Shown here: in pieces, positions 49,097 through 59,140 of the stretch
Layout of the letters: every line of letters starts with the position of its first letter
Numbering within the stretch: position 1 is the first letter of the stretch
Assembly: GCA_023374045.1 (NCBI GenBank)
Contig: CM041782.1
Location: 246,541,882 to 246,605,881, forward strand
DNA from: Limonium bicolor
Taxonomy: Eukaryota; Streptophyta; Magnoliopsida; Caryophyllales; Plumbaginaceae
Length of the DNA: 64,000 nt
Reading direction: 5' to 3'
Translations under genes and position numbers: made by a program
The notes under the pieces: model-generated
What the model was told of the DNA's origin: nothing
Databases searched by the model: none
Seen by the model: only the letters and a program-made list of their open reading frames with translations

Positions 49097-49450
49097 CTAA
49101 GAAGCAAACAATGACGGGTGCTTCGCCTTCATCTTTTCTTCCAGCTCCCAAGTGGCCTCCTCAACGTCCTGGTTAGACCAGAGGACCTTCACCAGTCTCA
49201 CGGACTTATGGCGAGTGTCTCGAGTCTTAGTATCCAGAATCCGTACCGGAGTCTCCACTGATCGCATGGTCGGCTCTAAGGTTAGCCTTTCCGGCTGAAG
49301 CACATGAGACGGATGAGACATATATTTCTTCATGGGACACATGAAATACATCATGTACCTTGCCCAGCTCGGCGGGTAGATCAAGTCTATAAGCTACCGG
49401 GCCGATCCGCTCCGTCACAACATAAGGACCTACATATTTCGGGCTCAACT
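49097..49450 (-). CDS. Chromovirus integrase tail with chromodomain (F)
   Basis: The first part (frame of 49227-49448) has [16 protein letters not shown] and the [13 protein letters not shown] motif of the chromoviral integrase C-terminus. The frame then shifts to 49097-49384, which ends with a chromodomain-like segment ([19 protein letters not shown]) and a stop at 49097. In chromoviruses this domain directs integration to particular chromatin. A one-base-type break lies near 49330. Confidence 0.85.
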
Positions 49451-50369
49451 TGCCCTTCTGACCAAAACGAATACTCCCTTCATGGGGGATACTCTCAAAA
49501 ATACCTGATCGCCCACGGCGAACTCCAGGTCACGTCGGCGCACATCTGCGTACGACTTCTGTCTATCCTGAGCTGCTTTCATATTAGCCCTGATCTGGCG
49601 AACTTCTGCCTGAACTTGCTCAAGATACTCTGGTCCTATAATGACCGTCTCACTCGATTCATCCCAGCATAATGGTGTGCGGCATGGTCTACCGTACAAT
49701 GCCTGGAAGGGAGACATCTTGATCGATGCATGATAACTGTTGTTGTAACTAAACTCGATCAGATGTAACTTATCAATCCAGCTGGTCTGAAAGTCAAGTG
49801 CACATGCACGTAGCATATCCTCAAGTGTTTATAGTGCGCTCACTCTGACCATCGGTCTGTGGGTGAAACGCCGTGCTCAATTTCAGTTCAGTACCAAGTG
49901 CCTCTCGTGTAGACTTCCAATATCTGGATAGAATCTGGTATCTCTGTCAGATACTATCGTCTTTGGTACACCATGATGTCTAACAATCTCTTTATCGAAT
50001 AATTCTGCCAATTGCCACTTTCCAGGTGTCCTTCATCGGAATGAATCGAGACACCTTGGTCAGTCGGTCAACTACCACCCAAATCATATTTAGACCTCCC
50101 CTTGTAGGCGGAAGCCCTACCACGAAGTCCATAGATATGTCATGGAACTTCCACTCCGGCACTGGCATTGGCTGCACCATACCACCAGGCCGTCGGTGCT
50201 CAAACTTGACCTTCTGACAAGTGAGACACCTCAACATAGTCATTTACATCCTTTTTCATTCCAGCCCACCAGAAATCTTTTCATACCTTTATACATCTTT
50301 GAAGCTCCGGGGTGAATCGATGTCGTAGAACAATGGGATTCACTCAGTATGCGCTCCTTCAGCTCAGCG
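49445..50369 (-). pseudogene. Integrase of element F, frameshifted
   Basis: Pieces in three frames. Zinc-finger part: [16 protein letters not shown] near 50200. Core: [15 protein letters not shown] (first Asp) near 50150, an ISDRD-like second Asp motif (VSDRD) around 49950, and TDGQSERTI (Glu) around 49850. C-terminal part: LRACALDFQTSWIDKL to about 49445. The catalytic triad is readable but at least two small indels (near 49992 and 49820) break the frame, and another separates the RNase H ORF from the zinc finger near 50250-50370. Confidence 0.85.
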
Positions 50370-51221
50370 CTACTCCTGGTATACACAACCGCCATTAAGC
50401 CTAATCAGGTCATCATCGTGGAGTCTGAAGTCGTACTTCTGACCCTCGAATGTGCCATCAATAAGCTTCTGTCTAATTTCCACCATATACTGATCCGTCA
50501 TCTGAGCACTCCGCACCTCTTCAACCAAGCCAGTATGAGAGACTAGCGAATGGAGAGAGTGTGCTCGGCGACTCAATGCGTCAGCTACCACATTTGCCTT
50601 ACCCTCCTTATACTGTAAATCGATATCATAATCATTCAAGAATTCAACCCACCTTCTCTGCCTCATGTTCAACTCTTTCTGAGTGAACAAGTATTTCAAG
50701 CTCTTGTGGTCAGAATAAATCGTCACACTTACCCCATACAAGTGATGTCGCCATATCTTCAGTGCGAAGACAATGGCCCCCAATTCTAAGTCGTGGGTAG
50801 GGTAGTTCTCCTCATGCTTCTTCAGCTGTCGGGAGGCGTAAGCCACGACCTTCCCGTGTTGCATCAACACACAACCCATACCCCTGCCTGATGCGTCGCA
50901 ATAGACCTCAAAACCATCTGGACCGTCTGGTAGTGTCAGAACCGGTGCAGATGTCAGAGCATCCTTGAGACTCGTGAAAGCTCTCTCACAGTCGACTGTC
51001 CACTCGAATGGTGCATCCTTTTTCATCAAGGAAGTCATCGGCTTCGAGACGCTGGAGAAGTCCTTCACAAATCTCCTATAGTAACCTGCCAGACCGAGGA
51101 AGCTCCTGATGTCGGTAACTGTCTTCGGCCTAGGCCAGGTGCGCACTGCATCTATCTTTGCCGGATCAACAGCGATCCCGGCCTCAGAGATCACATGTCC
51201 AAGGAATGATACTTGGTTCAA
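50370..51221 (-). CDS. RT connection and RNase H domain of element F
   Basis: 283 codons: [31 protein letters not shown], then RNase H with [31 protein letters not shown] and [11 protein letters not shown], and [11 protein letters not shown] at the end. The C-terminal NGGCVYQE reads into a frame break. Upstream it is separated from the RT core by a one-base loss in an A run near 51225. Confidence 0.9.
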   Translation of the reverse strand: MNQVSFLGHVISEAGIAVDPAKIDAVRTWPRPKTVTDIRSFLGLAGYYRRFVKDFSSVSKPMTSLMKKDAPFEWTVDCERAFTSLKDALTSAPVLTLPDGPDGFEVYCDASGRGMGCVLMQHGKVVAYASRQLKKHEENYPTHDLELGAIVFALKIWRHHLYGVSVTIYSDHKSLKYLFTQKELNMRQRRWVEFLNDYDIDLQYKEGKANVVADALSRRAHSLHSLVSHTGLVEEVRSAQMTDQYMVEIRQKLIDGTFEGQKYDFRLHDDDLIRLNGGCVYQE

Positions 51222-51700
51222 CCAAAATTCACACTTGAAAATTTAGCATACAGCTGATTCTTTCTCAACGTCTGCAATACATCTCTCAGGTGGCTTTCAT
51301 GCTCACCTCTCGATTTCGAATACACAAGTATGTCATCGATGAAGACTACCACTGATTTGTCCAACTGATCTTGGAACAAACGGTTCATTAAGTCCATGAA
51401 CTTTGCTGGTGCATTTGATAAGCCAAACGGCATAACGGTGAACTCATAGTGCCCATACCTAGTTCTGAAGGCTGTCTTTTCGATGTCACTGTCACGGATG
51501 GCAATCTGGTGATATCCGGAACGTAGGTCTATCTTGGAGAATACTGATGCTCCCCTAAGCTGATCAAATAGATCGTCGATGCGTGGTAAGGGGTAACGGT
51601 TCTTCACCGTAACAGCATTCAGCTCCCGATAATCAATACATAGGCGGAGGCTACCGTCCTTCTTCTTCACGAAGAGACCGGCGCTCCCCATGGTGACACA
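51218..51700 (-). CDS. Reverse transcriptase core of element F
   Basis: Reads [61 protein letters not shown] and the catalytic [12 protein letters not shown]. These are RT motifs 1-5 with both catalytic Asp residues. The upstream protease ORF overlaps it in another frame at 51667-51691, consistent with one lost base. Polymerises element DNA from the RNA template inside virus-like particles. Confidence 0.92.
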   Translation of the reverse strand, partial: CVTMGSAGLFVKKKDGSLRLCIDYRELNAVTVKNRYPLPRIDDLFDQLRGASVFSKIDLRSGYHQIAIRDSDIEKTAFRTRYGHYEFTVMPFGLSNAPAKFMDLMNRLFQDQLDKSVVVFIDDILVYSKSRGEHESHLRDVLQTLRKNQLYAKFSSVNFG

Positions 51701-52460
51701 CTAGGGCGGATAAAGCCCTTGTCGAGTAGGTCTCTCAGCTGCTCCTTGAGCTCTGTCATCTCTGCTGGAGCCATACGGTAAGGTGCTTTCGCAATGGGTC
51801 CGGTGCCCGGAACTAGATCAATCTCAAACTCAACCTCTCGTGCTGGCGGCATGCCCGGCAGTTCCTTAGGAAATACATCAGGAAACTCCGACACTACCGG
51901 CACATCTGGGCTAAACTCAGGGTCTCTCTCTATGTCCTGGACATAGCAGAGGTATACATCATTTCCCCGTCGCAACTCACGATACATGGCCATGGCGGTG
52001 ATGATCTGTGTCGAAGGCTCCCTGGGCCTCTGGCGGTATGATATAGTAACCCCAGATGGACTCCTAAGAAGCAGTCGATGCTCGGCACATAGGATTCTAC
52101 CCTTGTACCGCTCCAACCAGTTCATCCCGACAATCACATCAAAACCTAGTCCGTCGAACTCTATCAAGTCGATCGGAAACTCCTCATCCCTGATTCGAAC
52201 AACAGCATCTCGGTAGTAGCGGGTACATCTGATCTGCTCTTTCGACGGGAGAGTGACCACGAAGTCTGGCATCTCTTCACCATCTAACCCCAGCCTCTTC
52301 GCAAATGATAGCGAAATGAATGTGTGTGAGGCTCCAGAGTCGAACAAGATCGATGCATCCACGCCATTCACTGGAAAGGTACCGGTGAGGATTGTGCCGC
52401 TCTTGCCGGCTTCTGCCTTATTGCAGACACTCAGTATACCTCCCGTTCCGAGTGCACAGC
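51667..52460 (-). CDS. Protease and RT N-terminus of element F (gag-pol exon 4)
   Basis: Begins at the proposed acceptor of intron 3 (52460) and stays open to 51667. The aspartic protease active site [12 protein letters not shown] lies near 52340, followed by IVGMNWL. The RT approach region has [16 protein letters not shown] and the [11 protein letters not shown] motif. The frame joins that of gag exon 3 exactly when intron 3 is removed. A one-base loss near 51690 shifts it relative to the RT core. Confidence 0.9.
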
Positions 52461-52523
52461 CTAATTCATTGGCAAACTAATAAGTATTGGGTAACAACAC
52501 GTTGATATATCCAAACAACATCC

Positions 52524-52529
52524 TTTATT
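52524..52529 (-). promoter_or_regulatory. AATAAA signal downstream of the AlkB insert
   Basis: Minus-strand GAATAAAGG about 95-100 bp after the AlkB end. It could be the polyadenylation signal of the captured mRNA, or could end short gag/AlkB transcripts inside intron 3 (inference). Confidence 0.35.
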
Positions 52530-52623
52530 CATTAACACACTTTACAACACATTCATTGGTTACTTCGCATGATTAGACTTACAATAGCCTTAAACACTGG
52601 TTTACACACATATTATACAAGGC

Positions 52624-53392
52624 TCAAAACTGCCTGAAGTCAAATTTAAACGTCCGGTTTCATGTGTGTGGCATTGATCACTGCCGACGGTGCGGTATTC
52701 AGTTTGATCTTTCTGATGCCATGGTATAGCATCCTTGATTGCCCACCCATGATTAATACATCCCCGATTTCAGAGTAGCTTCTTTGCGAGATCAGCACGC
52801 TTCTGCTCGCCATATACAAACACTGCGGTATCACCAATGGACCAAGACACCACGGGTACTCCCTTACTTAGAGACTCGGGTGACTCGTCCTTGTCTTGGT
52901 GCATACCTAACCGTCCACCTTTCTGGTAGAAGTTTACAATGCATAGATCTGCTTTACACTTGGAATTGATTCCGTTCAACTTGCTGAGCAATTCCCACGG
53001 CGTGGTTAACGACCGTGGAACTCCTCTGGTATACTTGCTACTGTTGCTCCATCTTCAGCTCGTACTTCTTGATATGACTTGGTGTAAGGGTTCCAGTCCT
53101 TACCCATGCACATCATCTTCAATTGCATCCTTGCTCCGTTCGGGTATTCGGGTGTGTAGAACCCTCCTGGTTTTGCTCCAAGTTCGTCGCATCGTCTGAT
53201 GATGTGGATTTGTGCTTCCGGTGTCAGGTATCCATTTAAGAGTATCATACCTGGCTGGATAACCTGACATTGCTCCAATGGAAAGTCGGTGATGTTGATG
53301 GCGGTTTCTTCAGGGTTTGGTGTGGGGGGATTGGATAGCAGATATTGAAGGTTCCTAAGTTTCAAATTGCCTAATTTAGGTGTTTTCCACAT
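52624..53392 (-). pseudogene. AlkB-type 2-oxoglutarate/Fe(II) dioxygenase domain captured by element F
   Basis: Starts ATG at 53392. The first ORF (53006-53392, 128 codons) holds PGMILLNGYLTPEAQ and the MMCMGKDWNPYT region. The second (52770-52991) holds KADLCIVNFY, GRLGMHQDKDES and VSWSIGDTAVFVYGEQKR. The third (52646-52837) holds EIGDVLIMGGQSRMLYHG. Fe ligands are visible: His and Asp of the HxD motif (codons at 52893-52901) and the distal His (52721-52723). The usual arginine-containing C-terminal motif is present in the DNA but split by small indels. Closest recalled relatives are plant AlkB-homologue 1-like proteins (At3g14160 group). About 250 codons, catalytic domain only and intronless, in the same orientation as gag-pol. 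At least three frame breaks; some could be assembly errors. Such enzymes remove alkyl or methyl groups from nucleic acids. Confidence 0.85.
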
Positions 53393-53497
53393 TATGTTCT
53401 AACTCTTTACTTATATGTTTATACCCTTAGACTTGCTAACACTCATGCATGAAATGCGGTAAGCAATCACTTTTTCATTTATCAGTTTAGGTGGTAC

Positions 53498-54958
53498 CTG
53501 GTCTCGAAGAGGATCCTGGTGCCTCAGACCGGTCCACCACATTCAGGGTGGCCTTGCCGGACCCCGTAGCCTTCCCCTTCTGGGATTCAGTGTACTTCTT
53601 GTCAGAAGTCTGCTGAGTAATCGCCTTCGGGCCTTCAGTGGTCGTGGTAGTGTTACCCTTCCACTGCCCCTTTGGCTTATAGTTTCTGCCATTGGGGTTC
53701 GTCCAACACTCAAACTCACGGTGCCCCATCTTCTGGCAGTGACGGCACCTCACATCATTCCCCTTGCAGTCTTTGCCGGGGTGGTCTCCATTGCACCACT
53801 TACAGTAAAAGTGGCGCTCCGGTCCAGAACCCGCGCTAGCTGCTATAACAACACACAATCAATACTCACTTTCCACCTCAACAACATACACCTCAACTAG
53901 ATACACATGGTTAAGTAATTACCCTTAGGCGGGTAGGAGCGTAGAGGCTTCGCCGCATACGCGTACGTGAGCTTCAGTGGCTCATCAGCTGTGGTGGTCT
54001 GGGCTTGGCCCTTGTCACCCTGGTACTGGCCCTTCTGGGGCTGAGGGTAGGGTTTCTTCTTCTTTCCTCCCCCATACCCTTGCTGACTCTGGCCCTCGTT
54101 GGTGGCCTTGCGCTTGTGCGCATTTTCCTCGTCCCTCAGACGGACGGTAATCTCGACCTTTGCAGCGGCATGATAGCACTCCTGTATTTTAGGATGTCAG
54201 TCACGCCCCGCAAAACAACTTACCATCTCACATTATCATTCACTCACGGTATAAATGGATTCACAACAAGGTACTCTAATTACCTGCAAGGTGGTATACT
54301 CAGCTGGCCCCATCCCATAGCGGAGACGGTGGCTCAGACCATTGTAGAACCGGTTCACCAACACCCGGTTCGAATACCCAAGGTCTGGTAACAGGTGGAT
54401 AAGGCCGGTGAATGCGGTATAGTAGTCATCAACCGACATCTTATCCCCCTGCTTCAGACTATCCAACTCGAGGCGCTTGGCCTCCTGCACATGCACCGGG
54501 TAATACTTGGCTCGCAGCAGAGCCGTGTACTCCCTCCATCCAAACTCAGGATCAGTCATCCTGTCCTCCCTCACCAGTTTCCACCAACTCTGTGCCGACC
54601 CCTTCAAGTAGTAGGCGGCAAGTCGGACCTTAGCCTCAGCAGGTACGGCCAAAGTCTCGTAGGCGGTCTCCAACTCGGAGATGTACGCCTCTAGCTTACG
54701 GGGATCGGTCTCCCCATGAAATGATGGCGGTCTCAGATCAGCCAACGCCTTGACCCAATTGGTCTCTCGTGGCGGTGGTGGCGGTGGCTGAACTCCGGGC
54801 TGTTGCCCTTGCTGTATAGCAGCAACCAACTGGGGTACCATCTGGGCTACGGCGGCTGCAACTGCCTCAGCCATAGTTTGGGCCGTAGTATTATCGCCCT
54901 GGTCGCCCATATCTCCAGTACCGCGTCCGCGGCCTCGACCTCGCGGTCTACCTGACAT
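53498..54958 (-). CDS. gag of element F, interrupted by two introns
   Basis: Start ATG at 54958 (MSGRPRGRGRGRG, arginine-glycine-rich). Exon 1 (54284-54958) carries the capsid-like gag domain with PPSFHGETDPRKLEAYI, GSAQSWWKL and LRAKYYP. Exon 2 (53923-54181) continues ECYHAAAKVEITVRL and a basic KKKKPYPQPQ linker. Exon 3 (53498-53842) has two zinc knuckles, CKWCNGDHPGKDC and CRHCQKMGHREFEC. All joins keep the frame. Gag builds the virus-like particle and packages element RNA. Introns inside gag are unusual, because the packaged genome must stay unspliced. Confidence 0.85.
53843..53922 (-). other. Proposed intron 2 of F gag
   Basis: 80 bp, donor AAGG|GTAATT and acceptor TTATAG (or CAG three bases later). 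Contains in-frame stops. Removal keeps the frame into the zinc-knuckle exon. Confidence 0.65.
54182..54283 (-). other. Proposed intron 1 of F gag
   Basis: 102 bp, donor TTGCAG|GTAATT and acceptor ATACAG|GAGTG. Reading through gives an in-frame stop after 15 codons; removal joins two complete codons. Confidence 0.65.
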
Positions 54959-55159
54959 CTGAATTCATATGAATATTCATTAGCATTATGCTTGCACACT
55001 TATCGGTCCAATGGTTATAGCATCTTCCCGACAACCAGGTAATTCCACACTTAGTTAGTGGTTAACCTTTCCAAGTCCGCTCACTTAGGTAACTGTAGTT
55101 AGGTTTCCTAACTCGGTATATTCCTAAGCTCGGTATTCTAGTCATCAGAGCGATACTTC
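54959..55159 (-). other. Leader between PBS and gag of element F
   Basis: About 200 bp of untranslated leader. No ORF or clear repeat is seen. Confidence 0.6.
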
Positions 55160-55171
55160 GCTCTGATACCA
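55160..55171 (-). other. Primer binding site of element F
   Basis: Minus-strand TGGTATCAGAGC, five bases from the 5' LTR; initiator-Met-tRNA type. Identical to the sites in A and D. Confidence 0.92.
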
Positions 55172-55267
55172 CTTTTTGTAACACCCCTACAACGCTCCTA
55201 TCATCTACCGAAGTCGCAGCGGAAATAACCAACCAAATAATAACTATCGCTTTGGTGTTACAACGCC

Positions 55268-55289
55268 GTTAACCACCCACGTGGTTAAC
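55268..55289 (-). other. Conserved LTR stem-loop (F, right)
   Basis: Same GTTAACCAC/GTGGTTAAC stem as at 44938-44959. Confidence 0.7.
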
Positions 55290-56549
55290 TAGGCAGAATA
55301 AATACAAGTGTATCGGTCTGATGATCAGACTCCCGAGCATAGTAACTAACATCCATATATAAACATAACCAACCATACCGAGTATTTAATTTACAATACA
55401 TCTCCAAACCATAATCAACTCACACTGTATAACAACGGCATCAAAATATAACGCCTCGGGAGCACAGGCGCGTCCCGGGCTCAACAACCTACTTATCCAA
55501 AAGTATATCAACAAACTAGGACCTAGAGCCACTCTGCCTCTTCGATCCTCATCCTGCAATAAAATATGGGGCCCCCGAGGGGGTCAGCACCTTTGCTGGT
55601 ATGGCTAACGCGCAGCCCATCGACTAACGGGATACGCGCAACCAATTGTCATAATAACATGGCATTCATTTTAGAACAACCAACATATATATACATATAT
55701 ACCATAGCATAGCAAGGGAAATTGCATAGCATCACAACATCAATACATAACACCATAAACTTGGTCCTCACAAGGAACCTTCCGCCATAGTTCGTATACC
55801 ATGAGAGCCTAAGGGTTTTTACCAACCCCATGTTAAGCTCGTTACCATCCTCGTTACCGTCCGGTTATATAGAACGGTTAACTTATACCAAAGGTGTGTC
55901 GGATATAGTAATCCCGAGCACTCCGAAATAACATACGTATGCCCCTGTGGCCCGACGTGAGTCAGTAACTAGCTTTGGATAAGCTAAGGGAAGGTAGAAA
56001 CCAAATTGGAATACCACATATACATACACCAAGAGAGCCGAACCGGATATGATATCGACCCCCATCCATCCCACGCGTGGCCGGAACAACCGGACTCCTC
56101 ACTTCCCCGGTTAGCACTTGTTAGTGATCACACAACATTTGGTTAAGTCACACACAAGCAAACATTTAGGTCTTGTTAGACAACCAAGGGAAAGGAGTCA
56201 TAACCTTACAACATCATAATGTATAACAACTGTAAACTCTTTTCATGCCTTAAATCTTATAAGGTCGTAAACACCCAGAAAACAAATAACACCCAAGCCG
56301 GTGTAAACCGTTAGGCAACAGACTGCAAGAAAACCATACCTTGGTCCTTGCCTTGTTTCGTTCCCACCTTGAGAGAATCCTATACACATTAGTAATGTCG
56401 GTTAATATTTATTTAACTTCACACTTACTAAGTATTCAACATGATTGTATGACATGTTTTAATGTCTACCCCACCCTAGGTTACCTTCATTATACACCCT
56501 AGGGTTAACTACATAGGTCACATTCTTTCCTATTTTTTTTTTACAAGTT

Positions 56550-56890
56550 TAGGTCCGACCGGACTTGCCGACCGGACTTGTCCATGTCCGGTCGATTCCA
56601 GAGAGTTTCTCCCCTTCGGTAATTCAGCCCGACCGGACTTGTCAAGTCCGGTCCCATGTCCGGTCGATTCCAGTAACTCAATCCGTACAAAATTTTCTAC
56701 TCCGACCGGACTTGTAAGTCCGGTCCTATGTCCGGTCCATTCCAGAGAGTTTATTCTCTTTGTAAATTTAGCCCGACCGGACTTGTCCATGTCCGGTCCT
56801 ATGCCCGGTCCATTCCAGAAGCTAATTTTCGCAGGGTAAACAGGTCCCGACCGAGCTTGCAAGTCCGGTCGCAAGTCCGGTCGGCCCCAA
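56550..56890. repeat. Palindromic tandem array in LTR F (right)
   Basis: Same units as at 46205-46545 with a few substitutions. Confidence 0.85.
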
Positions 56891-59135
56891 ATTTATGTTT
56901 TCCTTTTTACATTCAACTCCAAACTTCACCCCATATAACCTAGTACTCCCTAACCTCATTTGGGCACTTTAAACACTACTTAAGACACCCTTAAACACTA
57001 ATAAAACTCATTTTCTAATTCCTTAAGCCTTCACTTATTCCTTCACAAAATTCCTAACACTTACAACATTTTCTCCTAGTTTTCCAAGTGGTGTTTCATA
57101 CCTATGATAACTACTATCCCAAAATGCTTTCTCCTTAACTTAACATCATCTCCCAAGCATCATCTCTCACAACTAATTCCTTATCTCCTTCTTGAAACTC
57201 TTTTCCTAGTGTACACTTCTCCTTATTTTACCAAAGTTTGCCTAGGTATTTACCTAAGTCCCAAAGTGACTTTGGTACCTACTAAATCTCAAGATCATGC
57301 CTAAGTCCTTATTACACCCTAGAGTACTTCCTAGTACAACAAAATTCCTTAGGAACATCATGAACTCCTTATTCATCTCCTACACTTTCTAACTCACCAA
57401 ACCTTATGTAAACACTTAGAACTTCTTACTTCCTACCAAAATTTTGACATGGGTTCCCCTAGAACATTACTAAGCCTAACCACTTTGCCTTCTCCTTTAA
57501 ACACACAAGAACATCTAAAATCACCAAGAACACTCTCATACACAATTTCACCAAATTTACACCACATTACAATATAGTGCACAATTTAGATTGCATGGCA
57601 CTTAGGCCCTTAAAATGCATGGCTCTTAGGCCCTTAAAGTGCTTAAATCATAAACACTGAATTTCCACAATATATATGCCTTTAACCTGCAAATACATTC
57701 AACACACATATGCCCTTTACTAGTCTCTTGAGAACACTTTACTAAGTCATTCACCATTTGCTCTTTAGGTAGTTTTAATAAGCATTTATAAGCTCATTTC
57801 TCCTAAGGCATTAAACAACATTTAAGTTAGTAGATTTACCTCTTTTTCCCAAAACACTTCCTTCCTGATTCCTTACAAAACCGTATGGTATTTTGGTTCC
57901 TTGTCAAGTTCTAGACAATATACAAACACCATAATGAGTATTCAAGCTTTGAGCTTCATCTCATTGTAAACCCTAATTTGACATTGTTTCAAAAACATTA
58001 ATGTAGTTATTTTACCTTGTTCTTTGAAGAGAGTTTGAATATCTAACAAGAGAGGACTCCACCTAGTCCATGAAGAGTTGAAATGAAGCTAGAACAAGGT
58101 CACACAATGAGCTATATCAATGTGTATTTTCGGACATGACAAAAACAAGGAGGAAAGGAAGTTTTTATTTGAGATTCCTTACCTAGAATCCAAGGAGAGT
58201 AATAATATGTAGTCAAACAAGCTCAAGCTCCTTCAATGGTGGAACACCTTGGCACCGAAATGGAGCTCTTGGAGTTTTAAGAAGATAGGAATGAAGAGCT
58301 TGATGAGAGGAAGGGATTGGTGGTGTTTGTTTTTGATTTGGACAAGTGAGCTTGATTTAGCAAGTGGTCAAAGGTGGGGCTCTAATGGTGGTGATGGTAT
58401 TATCGTGAGAGAACAAAGAAGAAAGGAAGAAGAGAGGTGGGAAACCGTGTGAGCAAGGAAAAGAAATGAGAGAATGAAGATTGGTTTTACTTTAGAAGAT
58501 ATTTGTAGTTTTAAAGCAAATAGTACTTTCATTAGTCATCATTATTTACTTAACAAAATAACAAGAGGGTGGTGAGTCACCAAGCCTTAGAAAACCGGCC
58601 CCCTAAGTATCATGAGGGTAATATAGTCTTTGTTTGTCAATTTAATTACTTAACATAATATATGTTATAAACTAGCTTGTAAAAGTTACTATTCACCTAA
58701 GCAAGGCACTTAGAAGTGAAATTTTTGATTTCCCATTAATATAGCCACCCAAATGTGATACTATTAGTACACATATATATTTAAGAGTAATGATGGACAT
58801 TTAGCCACTCAAAACTCATTTACAAGACAATTTTTCAAAAATGTGCTTTAAGACTTCTTAAAGCACATTTTGTGTTTTAACTTGTTTTCAAGCTTGGTTT
58901 TCTTTGGTAATTGGTTTAATATGTTCATTAGTATATAAATGAGGTCTTGGTAAGCTCATTGGGTCTTACTCAAGTTTATCCCAAGCTTAGAGCACACTTT
59001 GGCTCTTATTGACTTTAAAGCACATTTGTGTTTCCTTTTGTTTAAATTTGTTTACTAAGGTTTCTAAGACTCTTTTTAGTCTTAATATATCATGTTTTAG
59101 TGTTTAACCAACATGCCAAGGTTTGGGGTATTTCA

Positions 59136-59140
59136 GTACG
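59136..59140. repeat. Target site duplication of element F (right)
   Basis: GTACG, also the codon boundary region of the Athila RT gene. Confidence 0.93.

Larger units (their letters stand above)
52461..53497 (-). other. Proposed intron 3 of F gag-pol, carrying the AlkB insert
   Basis: 1037 bp. Donor CCAG|GTACCACC at 53497 and acceptor ATTAG|GCTG ending at 52461. Splicing joins gag exon 3 (after a single G) to the protease exon without a frame change. Read straight through, exon 3 meets a stop four codons into the intron. The intron contains the AlkB ORF remnants (52624-53392) and an AATAAA motif. Splice sites are inferred, not shown by RNA. Confidence 0.65.
44847..59135 (-). mobile_element. 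Element F: autonomous Tekay-like chromovirus with captured AlkB domain
   Basis: Complete element: LTRs 44847-48777 and 55177-59135, TSD GTACG, PBS, PPT and a 6.4-kb internal region. The minus strand encodes gag with two zinc knuckles, protease, RT, RNase H, integrase and a C-terminal chromodomain, which marks a chromovirus; the long LTRs fit the Tekay/Del lineage (inference). It is inserted inside the RT gene of Athila E and so is younger than E. The LTRs differ only at scattered sites by eye. Unusual features are three apparent introns in gag and an AlkB-type domain in the third. Confidence 0.92.
55177..59135 (-). repeat. Right (5') LTR of element F
   Basis: 3959 bp, same modules as the left copy: stem-loop 55268-55289, conserved block about 56240-56345, palindrome array 56550-56890. 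Ends in TTTCA before the TSD. Differs from the left copy at scattered sites, many of them one-base indels. Confidence 0.92.
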
